Source of the DNA: DASRWT01 sp963748485
GTDB taxonomy: Bacteria; Methylomirabilota; Methylomirabilia; Rokubacteriales; CSP1-6
Reading direction: 5' to 3'
DNA: 64,000 bases
Assembly (NCBI GenBank): GCA_963748485.1
Contig: CAVVJF010000011.1
Location: 1-64,000, forward strand
In this document: piece after piece, positions 9,915-18,867 of the stretch
How positions within the stretch are numbered: position 1 is the stretch's first letter
How the letters are laid out: each line of letters begins with the position of its first letter
Position numbers and translations under genes: made by a program
Notes under the pieces: model-generated
Database searches by the model: none
What the model saw: only the letters and a program-made list of their open reading frames with translations
What the model was told of the DNA's origin: nothing

Positions 9915-11103
9915 CTAGTCCATGAACTTCGTCGGGTCCACGTACTCCACCGGCTTCATGATCGGAAACGGATACTTCGGATCCATCACCGTCTTGCCAT
10001 AGAGCTGCCCACGGTTCGCCTGATGGTCCTTCTCCCGAATCGTCTGCTTGCCGATGGGCGTGTCGATGGAGAGGCCGAGTAGCGCCTTGGCCACCTTGTC
10101 CGCGTCCGTGCTGCCGGCCTTCTTGATGCCCTCGACGAGGAACTGCATGCCGGTGTAGCCCTGGATCGCCCACGACGACGGGTACTCGTCCTTGAGGTAC
10201 TTGGCCAGCCGCGCCACGTAGTCGCGGTGGGCGGGCGTCTCGCCCCAGTAGAAGGCGTCGTACGAATTGCCCCAGATCCCCACGGGGTAGTCCTTGCCCA
10301 TGGACTTGGTGGTCTCGGGCGAGCCGGCCTCACCCACGCCGATGAAGTTGTACTTCACCGCGTCGAAGACGCCGAGCGCCTTGGCCTGCTTGGAATACGT
10401 CACGAAGAAGCCGCCCCAGATCGAGGAGAAGATCGCCTCGGGCTTCTTGCCCATCTGGGCGTTGATGAACGGGTTGTAGTCCTGCTCGCCGAGCTTCGGC
10501 CACTGCTGGTCGACGATCTGCACCGACGGCTTGACCTTCTTCAGGTGCTCCACGAAGGCCTTGGTCACGTCCTGGCCGTAGGCGTAGTCGAAGCTGATGG
10601 TGGCGATCTTGGTCACCGGCCACTTGGCCACGATCTCCGCCGCGCTGCGGCCTTCCATCGTCGTGTTCGCGGAGATGCGGAACACGTAGGGATGCAGCTT
10701 GTCCGGCGGCGGTGAGCTGATCGGTCTTGGGGATAGGAGCGATGAAGACGATCTTGTTCTCCTTCGCCACCACCGAGACCGCCGGGCCCTCGGCGGAGGT
10801 CAGGGTCCCGACGAGGAAGTCCACGTTGTCCTTCAGGATGAGCTCGCGGGCGACGCGCACCGCTTCGTTGGCGTCCGCCTTGGAGTCGCGGGTGAGGAGC
10901 TCGAGCTTGCGCCCGAGGACGCCGCCCGCGGCGTTGATCTCGTCCACGTACATCTGCGCGCCCTTGGACGCGGGCTCGCCGAACAGCGCGGGCGGGCCCG
11001 ACAGGGGCATGGGCATGCCGACCTTGATGGTCTTCTGCGCTTCCGCGGTGAGCGGGAGCGCGAGAAGCCCGGCAACGAGAAGCGTGAGCACTCGAATACG
11101 CAT
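9915..11103 (-). CDS. livK: Branched-chain amino acid-type periplasmic binding protein LivK, one frameshift
   Basis: ATG 11103 follows a perfect AAAGGAGG site that overlaps the upstream stop. It encodes the signal peptide MRIRVLTLLVAGLLALPLTA with AEA cleavage. Periplasmic binding protein type 6 sequence follows: KVGMPMPLSGPPALFGEPAS, EINAAGGVLGRKLELLTRDS. An extra G near 10704 breaks the frame; the rest (RISANTTMEGRSAAEIVAKW to the C-terminus TKFMD) is intact. About 395 residues when corrected. It delivers substrate to the LivHMGF genes downstream. Confidence 0.87.
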
Positions 11104-11116
11104 GAGCCTGCCTCCT

Positions 11117-12364
11117 TTAGAAGTTACGGGTCACGAAGCGGCCGCCCTGCATCACGGAGAGGCGGTCGCGGCGCTGCAGGACACCGATGTCCTTCAAGGG
11201 ATCGCCGTCCACCACGACGAGGTCGGCGAGCTTGCCCGGCTGGAGGGTGCCGATCCGGTCGGCCATGCGCATCAGCTCGGCGCCGCTGCGGGTGGCGCAG
11301 GTGATGGCCTCGAGCGGGGTGTAGCCGATGACGTCCACGAAGACCTGGATGTCCTTGGCGTACTCGCCGTGCGGATTCCAGGCGAAGCCGAAGTCGCCGC
11401 CCGGGCACATCCGGATGCCGAGGTCCTTGGCACGCCGGTAGGTGTCGGCGGCCTGCTTGATCTCGTCGCGCAGTCCGCTGGGCCCGATCACCGCCTCGGT
11501 GATCCCAAAGCGCGGCCCGTTCTCGATGATCGAGTAGAGGTAGCGGAGCCCCGGCACGAGGGTGAGCCCCTGGTCGGCGATCATGCGGAGCGTCTCGTCG
11601 TCGGCGTAGGTGGCGTGCTCGAGCGAGTCCACGCCGGCCTCCGCGGCGACGCGGCTCGAGCGCTGGCCGCGCACATGAGCGGCGGTCATGCGCCCGCGCA
11701 TGCGCGACTCGTCCACGAGGGCCAGCACCTCCGCGAGCGTGTAGGTGCAGTCGCCGATGGGCGTGTGGGGGAGGAGGGCGTCGCCGCCGACGTAGCACTT
11801 GACCACGTCGGCGCCGTCCTTGATGGAGCGGCGCACGGCGGCCCGGACCTGTTCGGGGCCGTCGGCGATGAGGGCGAGGCCTTCCATGCCGAGCTTGAGG
11901 TAGGCCGGGTTCCAGTCGGCCATCCCTCCGGTGGCGCAGATGTCGCGGCTCGCGGCGAGGAGGCGCGGGCCCGGGTAGAGGCCCTCCGTCGAAGGCCTGC
12001 TTGAGCGCGGTGTCGATCCGGTGCACCGCGCCCGCGGAGCGCGCCGCGGTGTAGCCGCAGTGGAGTGCCAGCTCGCCGTTCTTGGCCGACGCGCAGGGTG
12101 GAGATACTCGGGCGGGCAATTGAGGTCGAGGTCGGCGATGGCCTTGACATCGTTGTACGAGAGGTGGATGTGCGCCTCGACGAGGCCGGGGATCACCGCG
12201 CGGCCGCCGAGATCCAGCGTCTCCGCGTCACCGGCGCGCGGGGCGTCCGTCGCGGCCAGCGGCCCGGCGTGGACGACGGTGTCGCCCTCGATCAGGAGCG
12301 CGGCGCCGTCGCGCGCGGCCGCGCCGGAGCCGTCGATGAGCCGGAGGTTCTGAGGGACACGCAT
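11117..12364 (-). CDS. Amidohydrolase family protein
   Basis: A 415-residue cytosolic metal-dependent hydrolase with the usual two-part fold: a beta-sandwich at the ends (residues 1-55 and the C-terminus LQPGKLADLVVVDGDPL) around a TIM barrel. The first metal motif is EAHIHLSY (HxH); VKCYVGGDAL, VDSLEHATY and MCPGGDFGFAWNPHGEY follow. About 35 residues (near 12100-11990) are displaced by two compensating indels; the other frame restores KNGELALHCGYTAARSAGAV. Members of this branch hydrolyse imidazolone, dipeptides or cyclic amides. Its stop TAA overlaps the livK ribosome-binding site, so translation of the two is linked. Confidence 0.85.
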   Translation of the reverse strand: MRVPQNLRLIDGSGAAARDGAALLIEGDTVVHAGPLAATDAPRAGDAETLDLGGRAVIPGLVEAHIHLSYNDVKAIADLDLNCPPEYLHPARRPRTASWHSTAATPRRAPRARCTGSTPRSSRPSTEGLYPGPRLLAASRDICATGGMADWNPAYLKLGMEGLALIADGPEQVRAAVRRSIKDGADVVKCYVGGDALLPHTPIGDCTYTLAEVLALVDESRMRGRMTAAHVRGQRSSRVAAEAGVDSLEHATYADDETLRMIADQGLTLVPGLRYLYSIIENGPRFGITEAVIGPSGLRDEIKQAADTYRRAKDLGIRMCPGGDFGFAWNPHGEYAKDIQVFVDVIGYTPLEAITCATRSGAELMRMADRIGTLQPGKLADLVVVDGDPLKDIGVLQRRDRLSVMQGGRFVTRNF

Positions 12365-12374
12365 GCCGGCCGGG

Positions 12375-13264
12375 CTAGAGCGCGGCCAGCCCGGGGATCA
12401 CGGTGCGGATCTTGTACACGGAGGTGGACGCGGTGATGAAGAGCGCCCGGAGGTCGGCCTCGCCCCAGGCGAAGTTCGCGGTGTACTCCGGCACCTGGAT
12501 GACGCCGAGGTCCACGCCCTCTGGGCTGAAGACGTGGATGCCGCCAGGCCCAGTGCAGTATACGTTGCCGGCGGAGTCGAGCTTCATCCCGTCGGGCGCG
12601 CCCTTGCCCTCCCCCTTGGTCTCCGCCCACACTGCGCCACCCGCGAGGGTGCCGTCCGGCCGCACGTCGAAGACGCGGATGTGCTGGCGGGCAGTGTCGT
12701 TGATGAAGAGCTGCCGCTGATCCAGAGAGAAGCAGAGGCCGTTCGGGCGCTCGAAGTCGTCCACGAGGAGGGTGGGCGAGCGGGGATCGGCGCCGGCGCG
12801 GTACACGCCCTGGAAGGCGAGCTCCTGCTCGCGCTTGACCCCGTAGAACTCGGCGCGGCCGTACGGGGGGTCGGTGAAGTAGATGCCGCCGTCGGCGGCG
12901 CACACGATGTCGTTGGGGCTGTTGAGCTGCTTGCCGGCGTAGTGGGTGGCCACCGCCGTGAGCCGGCCGTCCGCCTCCGTCTGTGACACGCGGCTCGAGG
13001 CGTGCTCGCACGCGAGCAGGCGGCCCTGGCGATCCCAGGCGAGCCCGTTGGACTTGTCGCACGGCTTGCGGAACGTCGTCACGCCGTCCGAGCTTCGACC
13101 AGCGCCGCAGGTGATCGCCCGGCATGTCGCTCCAGAGGAGGTATTCGCCCGCTCGGGTGCCAGAGCGGCCCCTCCGTGAAGAGGCAGCCGGTGGCGATGC
13201 GCTCGAAGTCGATGTGCGCACCGACGATGCCGCCGAGCCGGGGGTCGCGGACGTCCAGGGTCAC
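12375..13264 (-). CDS. SMP-30/gluconolactonase/LRE family lactonase, frameshifted
   Basis: GTG 13264 overlaps the tautomerase stop (GTGA). The six-bladed propeller family motifs are all present: TEGPLW (metal Glu), KSNGLAWD, LNSPNDIVCAADG (metal Asn), YFTDPPYG, RPNGLCFSLD and APDGMKLDSAGNVY. Shifts lie near 13160 and 13088; from 13082 to the stop the frame is clean. Corrected length is about 295, standard for the family. It probably hydrolyses a sugar or other lactone with a divalent metal. Its place between a tautomerase and an amidohydrolase suits a ring-opening route. Confidence 0.85.
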
Positions 13265-13452
13265 TTCTTCATCCGCTCCCCGGGCTTGCCCGCCACGTAC
13301 CAGTCCGGCGGGTCCACTTCCTCGACAACCACCCACACCGCCTGCGCCGGCAGCTTGGTGACGTCGGTGATCGCCTCGGTGACGCGCCGGGCGATCTCGT
13401 CCTTCCGCTCCTTCCCCCAGCCCTCATAGATCCGGATGTTCACGAACGGCAT
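13261..13452 (-). CDS. 4-oxalocrotonate tautomerase family protein
   Basis: ATG 13452 is chosen because it has a GGAGG site 8 nt upstream and places Pro directly after Met (MPFVNIRIYEGWGKERK), the catalytic N-terminal proline of this superfamily. The 63-residue length is typical. The earlier in-frame ATG at 13521 would bury the proline and abolish activity. Family members interconvert enol and keto acids, or act as decarboxylases or dehalogenases. It is the first gene of the 13.4 kb minus-strand run and overlaps the lactonase gene by 4 bp. Confidence 0.88.
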   Translation of the reverse strand: MPFVNIRIYEGWGKERKDEIARRVTEAITDVTKLPAQAVWVVVEEVDPPDWYVAGKPGERMKK

Positions 13453-13513
13453 GGCGGCGCCTCCTCGGCGTGGATGACGGAACGGTGAGATACGAGGCCG
13501 GAAACGCGGCGAA

Positions 13514-13540
13514 TTTATCACGCGGGGATGCCGGTCGCAA
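13514..13540 (-). promoter_or_regulatory. Candidate promoter of the tautomerase-liv operon
   Basis: On the minus strand TTGCGA (13540-13535) and GATAAA (13519-13514) are separated by 15 bp and lie about 60 bp upstream of the tautomerase start. The -10 matches four of six positions and the spacer is short, so this is only a candidate. It occupies the sole AT-rich patch in the divergent gap with the exporter operon. Confidence 0.35.
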
Positions 13541-13599
13541 GACAGCGGCGTCGCGGCCGCCGCAACGCGTCAGCCTACCGCCTATGGCACACTGAAGAC

Positions 13600-14829
13600 G
13601 TGGAAAAGGCCGAGCTCCTCAAGCAGCTGCGCCGCGAGCGCGGGCCCGACGCCGTCCCGCGCCGGCGCGGGCGACGCTACTTCGTCGTCGCCCTGGCGCT
13701 CTTGGCGCTCGCGGGGGCGGGCTGGTTCGTCGCCGCCCGCGCCACGCCACCGACGGTGCGCACCGCGGTGGCGCGGCCGGCGGGGCGGGAGTCCGGCGCG
13801 GGATCGGTGCTGGACGCCAGCGGCTACGTCACCGCGCGGCGGCAGGCCACCGTATCCGCCAAGATCACCGGCAAGATCGTCGAGGTGATGATCGAGGAGG
13901 GCATGCGGGTGCCGGAGGGCGCGGTGCTCGCGCGGCTCGACGACACCGAGGCGCGCGCCCAGCTCTCGCTGGCCCAGGCGCAGCTCGGCGCCGCGCGCTC
14001 CCAGCTCGCCGAGATCGAGGCGATGCTCGCCCAGGCCGAGCGTGACTACGCGCGGCAGAGCGAGCTCCTCGGCCGCCAGCTCGTCAGCGAGCAGTCGATG
14101 GACGCGGCGCGCGCTCAGCGCGACATGCTGCGCGCCCGCCTCGCCGCCGCCCGCGAGCAGATCGCGGTAGCGCAGGAGACGGTGGATGTGGCCAAAGTGC
14201 AGCTCGACAACACGGTGGTGCGGGCACCCTTCGCGGGCATTGTGGTCGCCAAGTCCGCCCAGCCGGGGGAGATGATCTCGCCCATCTCGGCGGGCGGCGG
14301 CTTCACGCGCACTGGCATCGGGACGATCGTGGACATGGACTCGCTGGAGATCCAGGTGGACGTCAACGAGTCGTTTATCAACCGGGTGACCCCGGGTCAG
14401 CCGGTGGAGGCGATGCTGAACGCCTATCCCGACTGGAAGATTCCCGGCGAGGTCATCGCCATCATCCCCACCGCGGACCGCAGCAAGGCGACGGTGAAGG
14501 TCCGCGTCGCCATCAAGTCGCGGGACGGCCGCATCGTGCCCGACATGGGGGTGCGGGTGTCCTTCCTTGAGCCGGGCGGCGTGCGGCGCCCCGCGGCGAC
14601 GCCGGGCGTGCTCGTTCCTCCGGAGGCGGTCACCGCGGTCGCGGGCAAGGGCGGCGTGGTGTTCGTGGTCGCCGCCGACAGGGTGCAGCGACGCTCGGTG
14701 ACCCTCGGCGCGGAGTCCCCCGCCGGACGCCAGATTCTCAGCGGGGTGCGCGAGGGTGAGCGCGTGGTGCTGGCGCCCCCGGAGTCGCTGCGCGACGGCG
14801 ACGCGGTGAAGCTGGCCGACAAGCCGTGA
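13600..14829 (+). CDS. HlyD/MacA-type periplasmic adaptor subunit
   Basis: GTG 13600 (VEKAELLKQLRRERGPDAV) is preferred over the earlier ATG at 13528, whose extra 24 residues are Arg-rich and unlike the family. A membrane anchor (YFVVALALLALAGAGWFVA) is followed by a lipoyl-like half (SAKITGKIVEVMIEEG), an alpha-helical hairpin rich in Ala/Gln and a second lipoyl half (VVRAPFAGIVVAKSAQPGE). Beta-barrel and membrane-proximal domains (VPPEAVTAV) close the protein. 409 residues. It overlaps the ATPase gene (GTGA), so it bridges an ABC exporter to the outer membrane. Confidence 0.9.
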   Translation: MEKAELLKQLRRERGPDAVPRRRGRRYFVVALALLALAGAGWFVAARATPPTVRTAVARPAGRESGAGSVLDASGYVTARRQATVSAKITGKIVEVMIEEGMRVPEGAVLARLDDTEARAQLSLAQAQLGAARSQLAEIEAMLAQAERDYARQSELLGRQLVSEQSMDAARAQRDMLRARLAAAREQIAVAQETVDVAKVQLDNTVVRAPFAGIVVAKSAQPGEMISPISAGGGFTRTGIGTIVDMDSLEIQVDVNESFINRVTPGQPVEAMLNAYPDWKIPGEVIAIIPTADRSKATVKVRVAIKSRDGRIVPDMGVRVSFLEPGGVRRPAATPGVLVPPEAVTAVAGKGGVVFVVAADRVQRRSVTLGAESPAGRQILSGVREGERVVLAPPESLRDGDAVKLADKP

Positions 14830-15515
14830 GCGAGGCGGCGGCCGCGCCCCTCGTCGAGATCCGTGGGGTGATCAAGCACTATCAGCGGGGGACCGAGCGC
14901 ATCGAGGTCCTGCACGGCATCGACCTCGACATCCCGCGCGGTGACTTCGTGGCGCTCATGGGGCCCTCCGGCTCGGGCAAGACGACGCTGCTCAACCTCA
15001 TCGGCGGGCTGGACTCGCCCACCGCGGGGAGCATCGCGGTGGACGGCGTCCGCATCGACCAGCTCTCCAGCGGCGAGCTGTCGCGCTGGCGGGCCGCCAA
15101 CGTGGGCTTCGTGTTCCAGTTCTACAATCTCCTCCCGGTGCTCACCGCGCAGCGCAACGTGGAGTTGCCGCTGCTCCTCACCGATCTGCCCGCGTCGGAG
15201 CGGCGGGCGCGGGCGACCATCGCGCTGGCGCTGGTCGGGCTCGAGGACCGGGCGCGGCACAAGCCCAAGGAGCTGTCGGGCGGGCAGGAGCAGCGCGTCG
15301 CGATCGCCCGGGCCATCGTCACCGATCCGCTCTTGCTCGTGTGCGACGAACCCACCGGCGATCTCGATCGCGGCACCGCCGACGAGGTGCTGGGGCTATT
15401 ACAGATGCTCAACCGCGATCACGGCACCACCGTGGTGATGGTGACGCACGATCCCAAGGCCGCCGATCATGCGCAGCGCCAGCTCCACCTGGACAAGGGC
15501 ACCCTCGCGGACTGA
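14826..15515 (+). CDS. MacB/LolD-type ABC exporter ATPase
   Basis: A complete 229-residue ATPase: Walker A GPSGSGKTTLLNLIGGLD, Q-loop FVFQFYNLLPVLTA, signature LSGGQEQRVAIARAI and Walker B LLVCDEPTGDLD, with MVTHDPKAADHA as H-loop. The DEPTGDLD string and the LIGGLD turn put it in the MacB/LolD/FtsE group, which works with FtsX-type permeases and not with importers. GTG 14826 overlaps the adaptor stop. Two permease genes follow within 7 bp, forming a tripartite efflux or lipoprotein-release machine of unknown substrate. Confidence 0.93.
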   Translation: MSEAAAAPLVEIRGVIKHYQRGTERIEVLHGIDLDIPRGDFVALMGPSGSGKTTLLNLIGGLDSPTAGSIAVDGVRIDQLSSGELSRWRAANVGFVFQFYNLLPVLTAQRNVELPLLLTDLPASERRARATIALALVGLEDRARHKPKELSGGQEQRVAIARAIVTDPLLLVCDEPTGDLDRGTADEVLGLLQMLNRDHGTTVVMVTHDPKAADHAQRQLHLDKGTLAD

Positions 15516-15521
15516 TCCCCG

Positions 15522-16688
15522 ATGCGCTACGTGCCGCTGCTGCTCGCCGGGCTCTTCCGCAAGAAGACGCGTACCATCCTCACCCTGCTCTCGGTCACGG
15601 TGGCGTTCATGCTGTTCGGGCTGCTGCAGGCGGTCACCACCGCCTTCGAGTCCGGGGCGGACTCCGCCGACGACAAGCGCCTGCTCACCACCGCGCGCTA
15701 CTCCCTCATCGAGCTGCTGCCGATATCCTACCTGCGCCGGATCGAGGGGGTGCCCGGTGTTGTGGGTGCGGCGAGCGCGGAGTGGTTCGGCGCCAAGTAC
15801 CAGAACGAGAGCAACGCCTTCCCGGTGTTCGCGGTGGACCCCGCGCGCTATCTCGACATGTACCCGGAGTTCGACATCGCCCCCGCGCAGCGGGAGGCCT
15901 TTGCGAAGACACGCACCGGCGCGGTGGCGGGCCGCCGCCTCGTCGAGCGCTTCGGCTGGAAGGTCGGCCAGAAGCTGCCGATCGCGTCGGAGATCCATCC
16001 CAAGGCCGACGGCAGCATGGCCTGGGAGTTCGACCTCGTGGGGACGATCGACGCCGAGGATCCGGCGGTACAGGGGAATACCGACGTCGTGCTCATCAAC
16101 GTCGCGCACTTCGACGAGGCGCGGCAGTTCGGCAAGGGCCGCACCGGCTGGTACATCGTGCGCGTGGCCGACCCGCGGGCGGCCCGCGGCGTCGCCGCCG
16201 CCATCGACCGCGTGTTCGCGAACTCCCCCGACGAGACCAAGACCCAGCCCGAGAAGGAGTTCGCGGTTGGCTTCGCAAAGCAGATCGGGGACATCGGGGC
16301 CCTCATCTCGCGCATCCTCGCCGCGGTGTTCTTCACCATCCTCATTCTCACCGGGAACACCATGGCCCAGTCCATCCGGGAGCGCGTCCCCGAGCTGGCC
16401 ATCCTCAAGACGCTCGGGTTCTCCGACGCGCGCGTCACCGCCTTGGTCCTTGCGGAGGCCGCGCTGCTGCTCGTCATCGGGGGCGGGGCGGGCATGGCCG
16501 CCGCCGTCGCGATGCTGCCCTTTCTGAACCAGTCCACGGGCGGCCGGTTCCCGCCGCTCTTCGTGGATCCCGGCACGTGGGTGGCCGCCGTCGCCGTGGC
16601 CGCCGCGCTTGCCGTCGCCGTCGGGGTGCCTCCCGCGTGGCGGGCGCGCCGGCTGCGCATCGTGGACGCGCTCGCGGGGCACCGGTGA
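15522..16688 (+). CDS. FtsX-like ABC exporter permease, first
   Basis: 388 residues with a cytoplasmic N-terminal helix (LLAGLFRKKTRTILTLLSVT), one membrane span, a large periplasmic domain of about 200 residues with a MacB_PCD-like fold, and three C-terminal spans (ISRILAAVFFTILILTG, VTALVLAEAALLLVIGGG, VAAVAVAAALAVAVGVPPAW). The ERVPELAILKTLGFSD loop, which contacts the ATPase, is diagnostic of FtsX/MacB permeases. It stops in TGATG with the next permease, so the two probably form a heterodimer where MacB is usually a fused homodimer. Confidence 0.92.
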   Translation: MRYVPLLLAGLFRKKTRTILTLLSVTVAFMLFGLLQAVTTAFESGADSADDKRLLTTARYSLIELLPISYLRRIEGVPGVVGAASAEWFGAKYQNESNAFPVFAVDPARYLDMYPEFDIAPAQREAFAKTRTGAVAGRRLVERFGWKVGQKLPIASEIHPKADGSMAWEFDLVGTIDAEDPAVQGNTDVVLINVAHFDEARQFGKGRTGWYIVRVADPRAARGVAAAIDRVFANSPDETKTQPEKEFAVGFAKQIGDIGALISRILAAVFFTILILTGNTMAQSIRERVPELAILKTLGFSDARVTALVLAEAALLLVIGGGAGMAAAVAMLPFLNQSTGGRFPPLFVDPGTWVAAVAVAAALAVAVGVPPAWRARRLRIVDALAGHR

Positions 16689-17881
16689 TGCGCACGCTCC
16701 ATCAGATCGCGATGATCACGCTCGTGAACCTGCGCAACCTCCCCCAGCGCCTCGGGACGTCGCTGGTGGTCATCGTGGGCATCGCGGGAGTGGCGGGCGT
16801 GCTGGTGGCGGTGCTCTCGATGGCGGAAGGATTCCGCCACACCCTCGCGAGCACGGGGCGCGGCGATCGTGTGATCATGCTGCGGGCGGGCTCCGACGCG
16901 GAGATGTCGAGCGGGATCTCGCGGGATCAGACCCAGCTCGTGGCAAGCCTGCCCGCCGTCGCCCGCGACGCGAGCGGCCGGCCCCAAGCATCCGCCGAGC
17001 TCGTGGTCATGGTGGACCTGCCCCGCCGCGGACAGACCGATCCCAACAACGTGCCCTTCCGCGGGGTGCAGCCGGCCGCCTTCGCGATCCGGGACGAGGT
17101 GGCGCTCGTGGAAGGCCGCCGCTTCGCGCCGGGGGTGCGCGAGGTGATCGTGGGTCGGCGGGCGGCCCGCCAGTTCGAAGGGCTGGAGGTCAGCTCCCGC
17201 ATCGCGTTCCGCGACAGCGACTGGACCGTCGTGGGCATCTTCGCAAGCGGCGGCGACGTCCACGAGTCCGAGATCTGGGCCGACGCCGAGGTGGCCGCGT
17301 CCGCGTTCCGGCGCACCGGCTTCCAGTCCGTCACCGCGCGGCTCGTGGACGGCTCAGCCGCCGGCCTGGAGGCCCTGACCACCGCGATGGCGCGGGATCG
17401 GCGGCTGTCCATCACCGTCCTCCGCGAGCCGGAATACTACGCCAAGCAGTCGCGGGTGCTGTCCACCTTGATCAACGTGCTCGGCTACACGGTGGCCGCG
17501 TTCATGGCAGTGGGGGCGATGTTCGGCGCCCTCAACTGCATGTACTCAGCCATCGCCAGCCGCCAGGTGGAGATCGCCACCTTGCGCGCGATCGGGTTCG
17601 GCGGCACGCCGGTCGTGGTTTCCGTCCTCATCGAGTCGCTGGTCCTGGCGCTCGTGGGCGGGGCCCTCGGGGGTGGTCTCGCGTACCTCTACTGCGACGG
17701 CGCCTCACTCTCCACGCTGAACTTCGACACCTTCTCCCAGGTCGCGTTTGATTTCCGGGTGACGGGCGCGCTCTTCGGTCAGGGGATGCTGTGGGCCCTC
17801 GCCATCGGCGCCGCCGGCGGCGTGCCGCCCGCGATCCGGGCGGCACGCCTGCCGGTCACCTTGGCAATGAGGGGTAACTAG
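16688..17881 (+). CDS. FtsX-like ABC exporter permease, second
   Basis: 397 residues with the same plan as its neighbour: N-terminal helix MITLVNLRNLPQRLGTSL, periplasmic MacB_PCD domain (FAIRDEVALVEGRRFAPG, EVIVGRRAARQFEGLEV) and three C-terminal spans after SRQVEIATLRAIGFGG. The two permeases differ clearly in sequence, so they look like an old duplication. The start ATG 16688 shares its A with the previous stop. Its 3' end converges on the hydrolase gene: its TAG (17879-17881) shares 4 bp with the minus-strand stop at 17878. Confidence 0.92.
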   Translation: MRTLHQIAMITLVNLRNLPQRLGTSLVVIVGIAGVAGVLVAVLSMAEGFRHTLASTGRGDRVIMLRAGSDAEMSSGISRDQTQLVASLPAVARDASGRPQASAELVVMVDLPRRGQTDPNNVPFRGVQPAAFAIRDEVALVEGRRFAPGVREVIVGRRAARQFEGLEVSSRIAFRDSDWTVVGIFASGGDVHESEIWADAEVAASAFRRTGFQSVTARLVDGSAAGLEALTTAMARDRRLSITVLREPEYYAKQSRVLSTLINVLGYTVAAFMAVGAMFGALNCMYSAIASRQVEIATLRAIGFGGTPVVVSVLIESLVLALVGGALGGGLAYLYCDGASLSTLNFDTFSQVAFDFRVTGALFGQGMLWALAIGAAGGVPPAIRAARLPVTLAMRGN

Positions 17882-18768
17882 AACGTCAGCTTGTCGCCTG
17901 GGCTAATGGGGAACACCTGCGCGGTGGAGGCACCGAGAGCGGCCTGATACTCCTGGGGCGTGCCCTTGAGCACCGGGAACGTGCCGTAGTGGAACGGAAT
18001 GGCGAAGCGCGGCTTGAGCATCTCGCGCGTAGCATAGGCAGCGTCGCGCGGATCCATGACGAAGTGCCCGCCGATGGGGACCATGATCAGGTCGGGCTTG
18101 TAGTATTCGCCGATCAGCCGCATGTCGCCGAAGAGGCCGGTGTCGCCCATGTGGTAGAGCTTGAAGCCGTTCTCGAACTCGACGATGAAGCCGCAGGGCT
18201 CCCCGCCGGGATAGGTGGTGGACTTCTTCGTCGTCGGGTCGGTGACGGTGACCTCCGAGGAATGCTCCGCCCGCACCTGGGTAATGGTGATCTGCGGGCC
18301 CATCGGGTTCACCCGGCCTCCCTTCCCGAACCGCACCGCCTTCTCCGCCGTCACCCACCCGAGATCGACGAGGGTCGACATGAGGCCGGCCGGGCCCAGG
18401 ACGGTCGCGCCGGTGCGCTTCGCGAGCTCGGCGACGTCGCCCACGTGGTCGCCGTGGCCGTGGGTCACCAGGATCACGTCCACCTTGCCGAGCGCGTCGA
18501 GGTCCTTCATTGAGGGCGGGGTCTTCGGGTTGTTGGTGATGAACGGATCGATCACGATGACCTTGCCGGTGAGCGTGGTCAGCTTGGTCGCCGCCTGGCC
18601 CAGCCAGTGCACCTCGACCTTGGCCGTCTGCGCCCAGGCGGGGCCCGCGGCGAGGGCGACGGCCGCCGTGCCGGCGAGGGAAAGGAAGTCCCGCCGGGTC
18701 AGGTCGGCCATGCGGGCCTCGGGAGAGGCAACGCGGCGGTTCCGGTACTCGGAAACGATCTGGCACAT
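17878..18768 (-). CDS. Tat-exported metal-dependent hydrolase (UPF0173, metallo-beta-lactamase fold)
   Basis: The core carries VTHGHGDHVGDVAELA (HxHxDH metal site), ITQVRAEHSSE, GFIVEFENGFKLYHMGDTGL and FHYGTFPVLKGT, the UPF0173 pattern. A twin-arginine signal, TRRDFLSLAGTAAVALAAG with AWA cleavage, predicts folded export. I chose ATG 18768 because GGAGGG lies 7 nt upstream; ATG 18711, giving a shorter n-region, is the alternative. 297 or 278 residues. The Tat signal is unusual, since UPF0173 proteins such as Bacillus YtkL are cytosolic. Substrate unknown. Confidence 0.88.
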   Translation of the reverse strand: MCQIVSEYRNRRVASPEARMADLTRRDFLSLAGTAAVALAAGPAWAQTAKVEVHWLGQAATKLTTLTGKVIVIDPFITNNPKTPPSMKDLDALGKVDVILVTHGHGDHVGDVAELAKRTGATVLGPAGLMSTLVDLGWVTAEKAVRFGKGGRVNPMGPQITITQVRAEHSSEVTVTDPTTKKSTTYPGGEPCGFIVEFENGFKLYHMGDTGLFGDMRLIGEYYKPDLIMVPIGGHFVMDPRDAAYATREMLKPRFAIPFHYGTFPVLKGTPQEYQAALGASTAQVFPISPGDKLTF

Positions 18769-18855
18769 CGGCGAGCCCTCCGTGGCGACGGGGTTCGAGC
18801 CTCGGGCTGTGCGGCCCGTCGGCCGGAGGGTACCACAGCGATGCCCCGACCCTGG

Positions 18856-18861
18856 TATCCT
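18856..18861 (+). promoter_or_regulatory. Candidate -10 box for a leaderless nuclease transcript
   Basis: TATCCT ends 6 nt before GTG 18868. No good -35 is visible. The same -10/6-nt/GTG geometry occurs at other genes in the window, which is the reason to list it. If real, transcription would start at the GTG, and the upstream ATG 18841 could not be used. Confidence 0.35.
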
Positions 18862-18867
18862 GGGCCC

